Shown in pieces: positions 28,662 to 37,976 of a DNA stretch of 64,000 bases. Below the pieces are notes generated by a model. It was given only the letters and a program-made list of their open reading frames with translations, was not told the origin of the DNA and made no database searches. The DNA is from Stutzerimonas stutzeri (GTDB taxonomy: Bacteria > Pseudomonadota > Gammaproteobacteria > Pseudomonadales > Pseudomonadaceae): the NCBI RefSeq assembly GCF_002890915.1, contig NZ_POUT01000017.1, positions 1-64,000 on the forward strand. The letters run 5' to 3'. A program made the translations under genes and the position numbers. Every line of letters starts with the position of its first letter. The stretch's first letter is position 1.

Positions 28662-28796
28662 GTGAAAACCATCTCTGGGTCCACCGCGCTGCTTGTCCTG
28701 GCGCTGGCGCTCGCCGGCTGCACCGGCAACTACAAATTCAGCGACGACCAATACCGCCCGCTGGGCGATCCGCAGGCCCTGAACCGCGGCAAGTGA
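28662..28796 (+). CDS. small T6SS-associated lipoprotein (44 aa; OrfX-like)
   Basis: Starts at GTG 28662 with GGAG 6 bases upstream; the frame also opens at ATG 28650. Signal peptide with lipobox LALAGC at Cys19-20, then a short mature part (TGNYKFSDDQYRPLGDPQALNRGK). In the P. aeruginosa H2 cluster a small gene called orfX lies at this point just before fha2, and this looks like its counterpart. A membrane-anchored peptide of ~25 residues; function unknown. Missed by length cut-offs. Confidence 0.7.
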   Translation: MKTISGSTALLVLALALAGCTGNYKFSDDQYRPLGDPQALNRGK

Positions 28797-28816
28797 CCGC
28801 AAGGAGCGACACCACC

Positions 28817-30013
28817 ATGGAACTGGTCTTCGATATGGTCGGCGCCCAGCAATTCGTGCCCGGGCTGCTGACCACCAAAACCTTCAAGCAGGCCGGCGGC
28901 GTGATCGGCCGGGCCGAGGGCTGCGACTGGGTGATTCCCGACCGCAAGCGCGTGCTCTCCGGGCGTCATGCGGTGATCAGCTACCGCGACGGCGCCTTCT
29001 TCCTCACCGATACCAGCAGCAACGGCATCCAGCTCAAGGACAGCGGCGCCAGCCTGGTCAAGGGCCAGCCGCAGCGGGTCGAACACGGCAACGTCTACTG
29101 CCTGGGCGACTTCGAAATCCGCGCACGGCTGGTCCAGGACCCGGCGCTGTTCGAAGGTGACATCGGCCGGCCGCAGCCGGCCGGCAGCATCATCCCCGAC
29201 GACGCCTTCCTCGACCTCGACCCGCTGGTCGCCATGGACCAGCAGGAGCGCGTCTACGCCGAGGTCGACGACCTCGACCTGGCCCTCGGCGCGCCACAGC
29301 GCCAGGCCCAGCAGCGCGACTATGCGCGCATCGACATGGAAAGCCTGCCGCTGCCCGAACTGGTCATACCGCAGGCCGCGCCCGAACCCAGGCCCGAGGC
29401 CCAGCCCGAGCGCCTGCCGCAGGGTTTCTGGGAGCGTTTCGGCGACGCACTCGGCGTCGATCTCGACGATCTCGACGAGGAGCAGCGCCAGGTACTGGCG
29501 CTGCACGCCGCCCGCCTGCTCCGGCAGAGCGTCGCCGGCCTGCAGCAGAGCCTGCGCACCCGCAGCGAGCTGAAGAACGAGCTGCGCCTGGCGCTGACCA
29601 CCGTGCAGAGCGCCGGCAACAATCCGCTCAAGCTCGGCGCCGACAGCGGCGAGGCGATGACCGCCCTGCTGCGCGGCGGCAAACCAGGGCAACTGCCGGC
29701 CGAACAGGCGATCGGCCGCGCCTTCCGCGACCTGCAGGCACATCAGGTCGCGCTGCTGGCGGCCAGCCGCGCGGCAGTGCAGGCCATGTTCGAGCAGTTC
29801 GCCCCGGAGCAGCTGGCACTGCGCTTCGAGCGCGACGGCCGCAAGCCACTGCTCGCCACCGCCGGCAGCCGCTGGCGCGCCTATCGCCGCCTGCACCACC
29901 GCCTCGGCCAGGACGGCGACTGGCGCGAACGGCTGTTCGCCCGCGATTTCGCCAAGACCTACGAGGAGCAGGTGCGCCTGATCGCTACGCTCGATTCCAC
30001 CCATCAAGGATGA
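28817..30013 (+). CDS. tagH: T6SS FHA-domain protein (Fha2/TagH)
   Basis: 398 aa; start ATG 28817 with AAGGAG upstream. N-terminal forkhead-associated domain binds phosphothreonine: GVIGRAEGCDWVIPDRKRVLSGRHAVISY and TSSNGIQL are the FHA core. A Pro/Glu linker follows, then the C-terminal TagH domain (GKPGQLPAEQAIGRAFRDLQAHQVALLAASRAAVQAMFEQFAPEQL). It would be the target or scaffold of the Ser/Thr kinase and phosphatase at 36.3-38.0 kb, giving post-translational control of T6SS firing. Confidence 0.93.
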   Translation: MELVFDMVGAQQFVPGLLTTKTFKQAGGVIGRAEGCDWVIPDRKRVLSGRHAVISYRDGAFFLTDTSSNGIQLKDSGASLVKGQPQRVEHGNVYCLGDFEIRARLVQDPALFEGDIGRPQPAGSIIPDDAFLDLDPLVAMDQQERVYAEVDDLDLALGAPQRQAQQRDYARIDMESLPLPELVIPQAAPEPRPEAQPERLPQGFWERFGDALGVDLDDLDEEQRQVLALHAARLLRQSVAGLQQSLRTRSELKNELRLALTTVQSAGNNPLKLGADSGEAMTALLRGGKPGQLPAEQAIGRAFRDLQAHQVALLAASRAAVQAMFEQFAPEQLALRFERDGRKPLLATAGSRWRAYRRLHHRLGQDGDWRERLFARDFAKTYEEQVRLIATLDSTHQG

Positions 30014-30018
30014 TCCCC

Positions 30019-30501
30019 ATGCCCCGTCGCATCACCCTGGCCATGCTGGCCGCGCTGCTCGTGCTGGGCGGCTGCTCGACGCTGTCGCCCTATTCCAGGC
30101 TGACCAAGCTGGACCTCGAACTGCACGGCAGTGACCGCCTCAACCCCGACCTCAATGGCCGGCCCTCGCCGATCGTGCTGCGCCTGCTGGAGCTCCAGCA
30201 CCCGGTGGCGTTCGAGAACGGTGATTTCTTCGCCCTCTACCAGCGCCCCAAGGAAGCCCTGGCCCCGGACCTGGTGACCTTCGAGGAACTGGAATTGCGT
30301 CCGGGCGAAAGCCGCGCGCTCAAGCTCTCGGTACGCGACGGCAGCCGCTACGTCGGCGTGCTCGCCGCCTATCGCGACCTGCCGGAAGCCAACTGGCGCT
30401 ACGTCATCGCCCTGCCGCCGCAGGAGCACACCCGCGTCGCACTGACACTCGACGAACGCGGCATCGCCCCGTTCGATCCGCTCGCCGAAGAAGGTAAATG
30501 A
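30019..30501 (+). CDS. tssJ: T6SS outer-membrane lipoprotein TssJ
   Basis: 160 aa. Start at ATG 30019 (AAGGA 8 bases upstream) rather than ATG 30010. Lipoprotein signal with LVLGGC; mature part is a transthyretin-like fold with LDLELHGSDRLNPDLNGRPSPIVLRLLEL and FEELELRPGESRAL, standard for TssJ. Anchors the TssM membrane complex to the outer membrane. Overlaps tssK by four bases. Confidence 0.93.
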   Translation: MPRRITLAMLAALLVLGGCSTLSPYSRLTKLDLELHGSDRLNPDLNGRPSPIVLRLLELQHPVAFENGDFFALYQRPKEALAPDLVTFEELELRPGESRALKLSVRDGSRYVGVLAAYRDLPEANWRYVIALPPQEHTRVALTLDERGIAPFDPLAEEGK

Positions 30502-31835
30502 GCATGAGCCTGCACAAAGTTGTCTGGCAGGAAGGCATGCTGCTGCGCCCGCAGCACTTCCAGCAGAACGATCGCTACTACGATCATCAACTCAAGGCGC
30601 GCACCCAGAAGCTGGCCAGCTATGCCTGGGGTTTCTTCAACCTGGAGATCGACCGCCAGTTCCTCAACATGGGCAAGCTGGTGCTCAGCCAGGCCAGCGG
30701 CATCCTCCCGGACGGCACGCTGTTCGAGCTGGGCAGCGAGCGCGAGCCACTGGCGCTGGACATCCCGCCGAACACCGGCAGCACGCCGGTGTACCTGGCG
30801 CTGCCGCTGGTCACCGGCAACCACATCGAGACCCGCCGCCCCGAGCAGAAGGACGTGCTGGCGCGCTATACCGCCCATGAACTGGACGTCGCCGATTCCA
30901 ATGCCGGCGACAGCAGCACCAGCCAGGTCGGCACCGGGCTGCCGGATTTCCGCCTGCTGCTGGGCGAGCAGCAGAGCGACCAGGCCTACGTGAAGCTGCA
31001 ACTGTGCGAGGTGCTGGATACCACGCCGGACGGGGTGATCAGCCTCGATCCGGAATTCATCCCCACCTACGTCAACTTCCAGGCCTCCGGCTACCTGCTG
31101 TCCTGCCTGAAGGAAGTGATCAGCATGCTCGCCCACCGCGGCGACACCCTCGCCGAGCGCATCAGCGCCACCGGCAAGGTCGGCGGCGCCGAGGTCGGCG
31201 ACTTCATGATGCTGCAGCTGATCAACCGCCACGAACCGGTGCTGCGCCACTACCTGGGCGTCGAGCAGGTGCATCCGGAGCAGATCTATCGCGACCTGCT
31301 CGGCCTGCTCGGCGAACTGGCGACCTTCTCCGGCGAGAGCAAGCGCCCGCGCCTGGACGGCCGCTACCAGCACAGCGACCAGGGCGCGAGCTTCCGCAAG
31401 CTGATGGACGCGATTCGCCAGGTGCTGTCGATGGTGCTCGAGCAGCATGCCATCGAGCTGCTGCTGCAGCAGCGTCAGTACGGCATCCAGGTCTCGCCGC
31501 TGCACGACCACAAGCTGCTCGGCTCGGCCGCCTTCGTCCTCGCCGCCAGCGCCCAGTGCGACTCGGAGACCCTGCGCACGCGCCTGCCGGCGCACCTGAA
31601 GATCGGCCCGGTGGAGCGCATCCGCCAGCTGGTCAACCTGCACCTGCCGGGCATCCGCCTCAAGCCGCTGCCGGTGGCGCCGCGGCAGATTCCCTTCCAC
31701 GCCGGCAAGACCTATTTCGCCCTGGAACTCAGCTCCGAGGACCAGGCGCAGCTGGAGCGCTCCGGCGGCTTCGCCTTCCATGTGTCCGGCGACTTCGCCG
31801 GGCTCGAACTGAAATTCTGGGCGGTCAGGGACTAG
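30498..31835 (+). CDS. tssK: T6SS baseplate protein TssK
   Basis: 445 aa. N-terminus KVVWQEGMLLRPQHFQQNDRYYD is the TssK hallmark; ASGILPDGTLFELG and the C-terminal HLKIGPVERIRQLVNLHLPGI (domain that contacts the membrane complex) follow. Links baseplate to TssL/TssM. The ATG overlaps the tssJ stop; ATG 30504 is an equally possible start. Confidence 0.95.
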   Translation: MSMSLHKVVWQEGMLLRPQHFQQNDRYYDHQLKARTQKLASYAWGFFNLEIDRQFLNMGKLVLSQASGILPDGTLFELGSEREPLALDIPPNTGSTPVYLALPLVTGNHIETRRPEQKDVLARYTAHELDVADSNAGDSSTSQVGTGLPDFRLLLGEQQSDQAYVKLQLCEVLDTTPDGVISLDPEFIPTYVNFQASGYLLSCLKEVISMLAHRGDTLAERISATGKVGGAEVGDFMMLQLINRHEPVLRHYLGVEQVHPEQIYRDLLGLLGELATFSGESKRPRLDGRYQHSDQGASFRKLMDAIRQVLSMVLEQHAIELLLQQRQYGIQVSPLHDHKLLGSAAFVLAASAQCDSETLRTRLPAHLKIGPVERIRQLVNLHLPGIRLKPLPVAPRQIPFHAGKTYFALELSSEDQAQLERSGGFAFHVSGDFAGLELKFWAVRD

Positions 31836-31839
31836 CGAC

Positions 31840-32715
31840 ATGATCAGGGAAATGGAACAGAACGACCGCACGGTCATCGTCAACCGCACCGGCGAAGCGC
31901 CGGCGCAGAGCCCGCTGACCGACTTCGACACGCCGCCGCGTTTCGAGCAGCTGGAAGAGCGGATGATCTACGCTGCGCGCCTGCGCCCGGCGGAAACCTT
32001 CAACATCAGCCTCAACCCGCTGGTGGCCGCCGCCTCGCCGCTGCTGTCGGAAGTGGTGCGCTTCAAGCACAGCCAGGAGAGCGAAGACCTGCAGGCGCTG
32101 CACAACCAGCTCGGCAGCGCGATCAAACTGTTCGAGCACCGCGCCCTGCACGACGGCGCCGAGAGCAGCCAGGTGATGGCGGCGCGCTACGTGCTCTGCA
32201 CCGTGCTCGACGAGGCCGTGGTGACCACGCCCTGGGGCAACGAGAGCGAATGGTCGCAGATGAGCCTGCTGTCCTCCTTCCACAACGAAACCTTCGGCGG
32301 CGAGAAGTTCTTCCAGCTGCTCGAGCGGCTGTCGCGCAACCCGGTCAAGCACCTGCCGATGCTGGAGCTGATGTACCTCTGCCTGTCCCTCGGCTTCGAG
32401 GGCAAGTACCGCGTGCTGCCGCGCGGCATGCTCGAGCTGGAAGCGGTACGCGACAGCCTCTACCGGCAGATCCGGCAGATGCGCGGCGACATCCCGCGCG
32501 AGCTGTCACCGCACTGGGAGGGCCTCAAGGACAGCCGCCGGCGCCTGGTGCGCATCGTGCCGTGGTGGCTGGTGGCGCTGTTCACCCTGGCCTGCCTCGG
32601 GGTGATCTATGGCGGCTTCGCCTGGGTGCTGGGCGAGCAACGGGAGGCGGTGCTGCAGCCTTATCGGGCGTTGGGGACGAACGCCGTGGATTCAACGCTT
32701 TCAGGGATGGAATGA
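31840..32715 (+). CDS. tssL: T6SS inner-membrane protein TssL (DotU/IcmH)
   Basis: 291 aa. Cytoplasmic part with FNISLNPLVAAASPLLSEVV and AARYVLCTVLDEAVVTTPWG, the DotU signature; one transmembrane helix at about residues 243-265 (WWLVALFTLACLGVIYGGFAWVL) and a short periplasmic tail without a peptidoglycan-binding domain. Start ATG 31840; ATG 31852 is a close alternative. Forms the membrane complex with TssM and TssJ. Confidence 0.95.
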   Translation: MIREMEQNDRTVIVNRTGEAPAQSPLTDFDTPPRFEQLEERMIYAARLRPAETFNISLNPLVAAASPLLSEVVRFKHSQESEDLQALHNQLGSAIKLFEHRALHDGAESSQVMAARYVLCTVLDEAVVTTPWGNESEWSQMSLLSSFHNETFGGEKFFQLLERLSRNPVKHLPMLELMYLCLSLGFEGKYRVLPRGMLELEAVRDSLYRQIRQMRGDIPRELSPHWEGLKDSRRRLVRIVPWWLVALFTLACLGVIYGGFAWVLGEQREAVLQPYRALGTNAVDSTLSGME

Positions 32716-32716
32716 A

Positions 32717-35700
32717 ATGAAGAACTTCTTCGCCAAACTCGGCGCCTTTCTGCGCCGGACCTGGGTCTGGAGCCTGCTGCTGGTGTTGCTGCTCGCGGTG
32801 CTGGTGTGGTTCGCCGGGCCGCTGCTGGCGGTCGACGACTACAAGTTCTGGGAAACGCCCAGCAGTCGCCTGCTGAGCATCAGCGTGCTGTTCCTCGGCT
32901 GGGGCCTGGCCATGGTCTTCGTCAGCTGGCGCGCCAGCGTCCGCAAGAAGCGTGACGAGCAGGACCAGGACGTACAGGAACAACTGCGCCGCGACGGCCT
33001 GATCGGCGAGGAGCAGCAGGAGCTGCGCCATCGCTTCAAGCAGGCGTTGCGCACACTGAGAACCTCCAGTCTCTACCGCGGGCGCAGCGAGAAATGGCGC
33101 AGCGAGCTGCCCTGGTACCTGCTACTCGGCCCACAGGGCAGCGGCAAGACCAGCCTGCTGGATTTCTCCGGGCTGGATTTCCCGCTCAACCGCAGCGAGC
33201 AGCAGCGCCTGACCAAGGACGTCTCCGGCACCCGTTATGCCGACTGGTATTTCGCCGACCATGCGGTGCTCATCGACACCGCCGGCCGCTACCTGACCCA
33301 GCCCGACGCACCGGTGGACGGCAGCGCCTGGAACACCCTGCTCGGCCTGCTGCGCAAGCGCCGCGCGCGGCCGCTCAACGGCGTACTGGTGAACCTGCCA
33401 GTGGACCAGCTGCAGGGCGGCAGCGAGCTGGAGCTGGAAAACCTCGCCCGCCAGACTCGCCAGCGCCTGCAGGAGCTCCACCAGCGGCTGAACGCCGATG
33501 TGCCGGTCTACCTGGTGCTGAGCAAGGCCGACAAGGTGCTCGGCTTCGACGAATTCTTCGACCAGCTGTCGCGCGAGGAAAGCGACCAGGTGCTCGGCGC
33601 CAGCTTCCGCAAGGAACAGAACGGCAGCGACGCGCAGGTCGTGCGCCAGGAATTCGAGGAACTGCTGCGCCGCCTGAACAGCCAGGTGATCATGCGCATG
33701 CATCAGGAACGCGATGCCCGGCGCCGCGGTCGCATCCTCGACTTTCCCCATCAACTGGGACGGATCGGCGAGCGCCTGAGCCTGTTCATCGAACTGGCCT
33801 TCGCCGGCAACCGCTACCAGCGCGCCAGCCAGCTGCGCGGCTTCTACCTGACCAGCGCACCACGCTTGCAGCAGGAACTCGACCCGCTCACCGCCGGCAT
33901 CGGCCGCCAGCTCGGCCTGGCCAGCGGCGCCCTGCCGACCTTGCGCAGCGGCCGTGCCCGCTTCATCAACCAGCTGCTCAGCCGGGTGATCTTCCCCGAA
34001 GCCGAGCTGGCGGGCCTCGACCGACGCGAGGTACGCCGCATCGACTGGGGCCAGCGCGCGCTCTATGCCGGTGCCTTTGGCTGCCTGCTGCTGTTCGGCG
34101 CGGCCTGGGCGCTGAATTTCTCCGGCAACCACGAGCGCCTCGAACGGCTGCGCGACATCGCCCAGACCCTCGGCGGCGAGCGCCAGGCCATCGCCGCCGC
34201 AGACGAAGCCCTGCGCACCCTCGCGGTGCTGGATGGCAGCTATGCGGCAACCCAGGTCTTCCCGCCCCGCGATGAGGTGTCCTGGCTACGCCGCGGCGGT
34301 CTGTACCAGGGCGAAGCGGTCGACCCGACGCTGCACCAGGCCTACCGCCGCGACCTGGAGACCCTGCTGCTGCCGCGCGTCGGCCGCCAGCTGGAGGCAC
34401 AGATCCGCGCCAACCTGAACGACCGCGAGCGGCTGCTCGGCAGCCTGCGCGCCTACCTCATGCTGAACCTCGCCGAACGCCGCGATGCGGCCTTCCTCAA
34501 GGACTGGCTGGCCGCCGACTGGTCGCTGCGCCATGGCGGCAACGCCGTCGCCCAGCAGGGGCTGAACACCCACTTCGCGCGTCTGCTGGAGGAATCCTTC
34601 GCCCCGTACCGGCTGAACGATAATCTGGTGGCCAAGGCGCGCGCCCAGCTGCGCAGCGAATCGCTGGCCAACGTGGTGTACCGCATGCTGCGCGACCAGG
34701 CGCGCAACCTGCCCGACTACCGCCTGAACCAGCGGCTCGGCCCACAGGCCGGGCTGTTCGTCGGCGGCGACCAGGCGATTCCCGGCTTCTATACCCAGCG
34801 CGGCTACCAGACGCTGTTCGTCGCCCAGGGCGCCGACCTGGTCAGCGAAATCCTGCGCGACAACTGGGTGCTCGGCGAAGGCGACAGCCTCAGCGCCAAG
34901 GACCTCAGCCGTCTGCTGGTGGAAATGGAACAGCTGTACTTCCGCGATTACGCCGCCCACTGGAGCGAGGCGATCGCCCAGCTGAACATCCTCCCGGCGG
35001 GTAGCGCCGCCCAGGGCGCAGCCCAGCTCGCCGGGCTGACCGCCGCCAACTCGCCGCTGCTGCAGTTGCTGCTGGAAGTGCGCGAGAACACGCGTTTCGC
35101 CGGGCTGGCCGAGGCCTCCGAGCAGGCCGGTGACGCCGCCGAAGCGGCCCAGGCAGCCGGCAGCAAGCTCGGCAAGGTAGCCAAGCTGGCCAGCGCCGCG
35201 GCCGAGCAAGCCCAGGCGGCGCTGCTCAAGAACCTGCCGGACACCGCGCGCAAGACCCTGGAGCGGCGCTTCGCACCGCTGCACCAGTTGCTCGACGACA
35301 ACGGCGCGGCGGGTCCCGAACTGGCCGCCAGCCTGCAGGCGCTCGATGCCCTGCAGCTGCAACTGGCCGCGCTCGCCCATGCCAGCGCACCGGAGCAGGC
35401 CGCCTTCGAACTGGCCAAGGCACGCATGAGCGGCCAGCGCGATGCCATCAACCAGCTGCGCAACAGCGCCGCACGCCTGCCGCAGCCGCTGGGCCAATGG
35501 CTCGGCCTGCTGGCCGAGGACAGCTGGTCGCTGGTGCTCAACGACGCCTATCACTACCTCAACCAGCGCTACCGCAACGAGCTCTATGCCAGCTACCGCG
35601 GCGCGCTGCGCGAACGCTATCCGTTCAGCGCCCACAGCACCAGCGACGTCGCCCTTGCCGACTTCCGCGAGTTCTTCAAGGCCCAGGGCCTGGCGGACAG

Positions 35701-36256
35701 CTTCTTCGAGCGCTACCTCAGGCCCTTCGTCAGCGGCAGCGCCGGCCAGTACCAGCTGCGCCGCGTCGATGGCCGCGGCCTGCCGCTGTCGGAGCAGTTC
35801 CTCGCGCAGATGAGCCGGGCGCAGACCATTCGCCGCAGCTTCTTCGCCGAGAACCCCAACGAGCCGCTGATCCTGTTCAAGCTCGAGCCCTATTCGCTGG
35901 ATTCGAGCCTCGGCCGCGCCGACTTCCGCTTCGGCAACCAGCAGCTGGAATACCGCCACGGCCCCATCGTGCAGACCGCCTTCCGCTGGCCCGCCGAGGC
36001 CGACGACGGTCGTACCAGCCTGGTGGTGGAGGAGCTCGGCGGTCGCCGCGTCGGCATCGAGAAGAATACCGGCCCCTGGTCGCTGTTCCGCCTGATCGAC
36101 CTGATGCAGGTCGACTACCACAGCGGCCGCGACGTGCTGATGCTCAAGGCCGACCTCGGCGGCCTGCGCGCCAACTACCTGCTGCACGCCCAGCGCTCGC
36201 CGAACCCGTTCGATCTCGCGCTGCTGCGCGGCTTCAAGCTGCCGGCGACGCTGTGA
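32717..36256 (+). CDS. tssM: T6SS inner-membrane protein TssM (IcmF)
   Basis: 1179 aa. Two N-terminal membrane helices (residues ~15-65), cytoplasmic NTPase-like domain with Walker A LLGPQGSGKTS near residue 138, third helix at ~455 (LYAGAFGCLLLFGAAWAL), and a large periplasmic region. DDYKFWETPSSRLL at ~38-52 is common in IcmF proteins. Start ATG 32717 lies two bases after the tssL stop. Spans the envelope and binds TssJ; it is the energy-coupled core of the secretion channel. Confidence 0.96.
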   Translation: MKNFFAKLGAFLRRTWVWSLLLVLLLAVLVWFAGPLLAVDDYKFWETPSSRLLSISVLFLGWGLAMVFVSWRASVRKKRDEQDQDVQEQLRRDGLIGEEQQELRHRFKQALRTLRTSSLYRGRSEKWRSELPWYLLLGPQGSGKTSLLDFSGLDFPLNRSEQQRLTKDVSGTRYADWYFADHAVLIDTAGRYLTQPDAPVDGSAWNTLLGLLRKRRARPLNGVLVNLPVDQLQGGSELELENLARQTRQRLQELHQRLNADVPVYLVLSKADKVLGFDEFFDQLSREESDQVLGASFRKEQNGSDAQVVRQEFEELLRRLNSQVIMRMHQERDARRRGRILDFPHQLGRIGERLSLFIELAFAGNRYQRASQLRGFYLTSAPRLQQELDPLTAGIGRQLGLASGALPTLRSGRARFINQLLSRVIFPEAELAGLDRREVRRIDWGQRALYAGAFGCLLLFGAAWALNFSGNHERLERLRDIAQTLGGERQAIAAADEALRTLAVLDGSYAATQVFPPRDEVSWLRRGGLYQGEAVDPTLHQAYRRDLETLLLPRVGRQLEAQIRANLNDRERLLGSLRAYLMLNLAERRDAAFLKDWLAADWSLRHGGNAVAQQGLNTHFARLLEESFAPYRLNDNLVAKARAQLRSESLANVVYRMLRDQARNLPDYRLNQRLGPQAGLFVGGDQAIPGFYTQRGYQTLFVAQGADLVSEILRDNWVLGEGDSLSAKDLSRLLVEMEQLYFRDYAAHWSEAIAQLNILPAGSAAQGAAQLAGLTAANSPLLQLLLEVRENTRFAGLAEASEQAGDAAEAAQAAGSKLGKVAKLASAAAEQAQAALLKNLPDTARKTLERRFAPLHQLLDDNGAAGPELAASLQALDALQLQLAALAHASAPEQAAFELAKARMSGQRDAINQLRNSAARLPQPLGQWLGLLAEDSWSLVLNDAYHYLNQRYRNELYASYRGALRERYPFSAHSTSDVALADFREFFKAQGLADSFFERYLRPFVSGSAGQYQLRRVDGRGLPLSEQFLAQMSRAQTIRRSFFAENPNEPLILFKLEPYSLDSSLGRADFRFGNQQLEYRHGPIVQTAFRWPAEADDGRTSLVVEELGGRRVGIEKNTGPWSLFRLIDLMQVDYHSGRDVLMLKADLGGLRANYLLHAQRSPNPFDLALLRGFKLPATL

Positions 36257-36984
36257 TGACCGCCATGGCCAGCCGCTGGCGCAGCACGGCGCGCACCGAC
36301 ACCGGCAAGGTTCGCGCACGCAACGAGGATGCCTTTCTCGACCTGCCGCAGGCCGGCCTGTGGGCGGTGGCCGACGGCATGGGCGGGCATCAGAACGGCG
36401 CCCTGGCCAGCCGGCTGATCGTCGAGCAACTGGCCGAGCTCCCCGCGGGCGATCTGCCGCAGCGGCTGCTGGCGCTGCGCCGCTGCCTGCACGAGCTGAA
36501 TCGCCGGCTCAGCCAGGAACTCACGGTGACCGCCGCGCGTCCCGACCCGGTGATCGGCAGCACCGTGGTCGCCCTGCTGATGGACGATGAGCGCGCGGCC
36601 TGCGTCTGGGCCGGCGACAGCCGCTGCTACCTGTGGCGCGGCGGCCGGCTCTATCAACTGTCGCGCGACCATTCGCTGCTGCAGCAGCTGATCGACCAGC
36701 AGCAACTGAGCCCCGAACTGGCCGCCCGACACCCAGCCGCCCATGCGCTGACCCGCGCCATCGGCGCCAGCGACAGCCTGGAGCTGGATATCCTCGAATT
36801 CGCGGTCTACCCCGGCGATACCCTGCTGCTGTGCAGCGACGGCCTGTACCAGAGCATGGCCGCCGACGCCCTCGGCGCCGCGCTGAGCCTGCCGTCCATT
36901 TCCCTGACACTGGAGCAGCTGTTTCGCCAGGCCCTGAAAGGGCCGGCGCGGGACAACCTCAGCGCGGTGGTGATCCGCCGATGA
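36256..36984 (+). CDS. PP2C-type protein phosphatase (Stp1/PppA-like)
   Basis: 242 aa. Motifs: RARNEDAF and GLWAVADGMGGHQNG (metal-binding Asp residues), GSTVVALL, WAGDSRCYLWRGG, LLLCSDGLYQSM and ARDNLSAVVIR. Removes phosphate placed by the kinase encoded next, which tunes T6SS activity through the FHA protein. ATG 36256 shares its first base with the tssM stop, and it overlaps the kinase gene by four bases. Confidence 0.94.
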   Translation: MTAMASRWRSTARTDTGKVRARNEDAFLDLPQAGLWAVADGMGGHQNGALASRLIVEQLAELPAGDLPQRLLALRRCLHELNRRLSQELTVTAARPDPVIGSTVVALLMDDERAACVWAGDSRCYLWRGGRLYQLSRDHSLLQQLIDQQQLSPELAARHPAAHALTRAIGASDSLELDILEFAVYPGDTLLLCSDGLYQSMAADALGAALSLPSISLTLEQLFRQALKGPARDNLSAVVIRR

Positions 36985-37955
36985 GCCCACAACAGCCAGC
37001 CTCCGACCTCACCTACTTCGCCCTGGCGGCCACCGCCGCCGCGCCGCCACCGGCCGAACCGCGGGCAGCACCCGGCGCGCTGCCGGAGGTGTTCGCCGGC
37101 CGCTACCGGATCGAACGCCTGCTCGGCGTCGGCGGCATGGGCGCGGTCTATCGCGCCCGCGACCTGCTGCGCGAGCAGTACGGCGATCCACAGCCGCACG
37201 TGGCGCTGAAGACCCTCAGCGAGGACTTCGCCGAATACCCCGACGCCAGCGCCCTGCTCTACAGCGAATATGCCCTGACCACGCGGCTCAGCCATCGCCA
37301 CGTGGTACGCCTGTACCAGTTCGACGTCGACCCGACCAGCCAGCGCGCCTTCATCACCCTGGAACTGCTCAAGGGGCCGACGCTCGACGAACTGCTCGCC
37401 GAACGCCCCGGGGGCCTGCCCTGGGACGAACTGCGCGAGATCGCCCTGGCGCTGCTGGAAGCCCTGGCCTATTCCCACGGCCTCGGCGTGCTGCACGGCG
37501 ACCTCAAGCCGAGCAACGTGATGCTCGCCGACGACGGCCTGCGCTTGTTCGATTACGGCCTCGGCCAGCCAATGGAAGGGCTGTTGCCCGGCCTGCCGCG
37601 CCTGTGCCGCAATCGCTTCTCCGCCTGGACGCCACGCTATGCGGCGCTGGAGCTGCTCGACGGCGGCGAGCTGACGGCCGCCGCCGACCTCTTCGCAGTG
37701 GCCTGCGTGCTCTACGAACTGGCCAGCGGCAGCCATCCGTTTCGCCGTCTCAGCGCCAGGCAGGCCAAGGCCATGGAGCTGGACCGCTCGCTTCAGTGCC
37801 CGCGGCATTTGCCGGCGCACTGCTGGCCGGCGCTACGCACCGCCCTGGCGTTCGACGAAACGCAACGGCAGATCGACGTCGCGGGGCTGCTGCAAGCCTT
37901 TCGCCGTCACCCCACGAATCGCCTGCGGCGCTGGTTCGGATGCACCCACGGATGA
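36981..37955 (+). CDS. serine/threonine protein kinase (Stk1/PpkA-like)
   Basis: 324 aa kinase domain without a visible transmembrane or periplasmic sensor, as in H2-type Stk1. ATP loop GVGGMGAVYRA (~49-59), catalytic loop LHGDLKPSN with Asp174, and metal-site Asp191 in the motif FDYGL (Tyr in place of the Phe of DFG). WTPRYAALELL is the activation-segment end. Last gene of the core T6SS operon; probably phosphorylates Fha-type targets. A 21-base gap leads to vgrG. Confidence 0.94.
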   Translation: MSPQQPASDLTYFALAATAAAPPPAEPRAAPGALPEVFAGRYRIERLLGVGGMGAVYRARDLLREQYGDPQPHVALKTLSEDFAEYPDASALLYSEYALTTRLSHRHVVRLYQFDVDPTSQRAFITLELLKGPTLDELLAERPGGLPWDELREIALALLEALAYSHGLGVLHGDLKPSNVMLADDGLRLFDYGLGQPMEGLLPGLPRLCRNRFSAWTPRYAALELLDGGELTAAADLFAVACVLYELASGSHPFRRLSARQAKAMELDRSLQCPRHLPAHCWPALRTALAFDETQRQIDVAGLLQAFRRHPTNRLRRWFGCTHG

Positions 37956-37976
37956 CACGCACACAAGGAAATCGCC

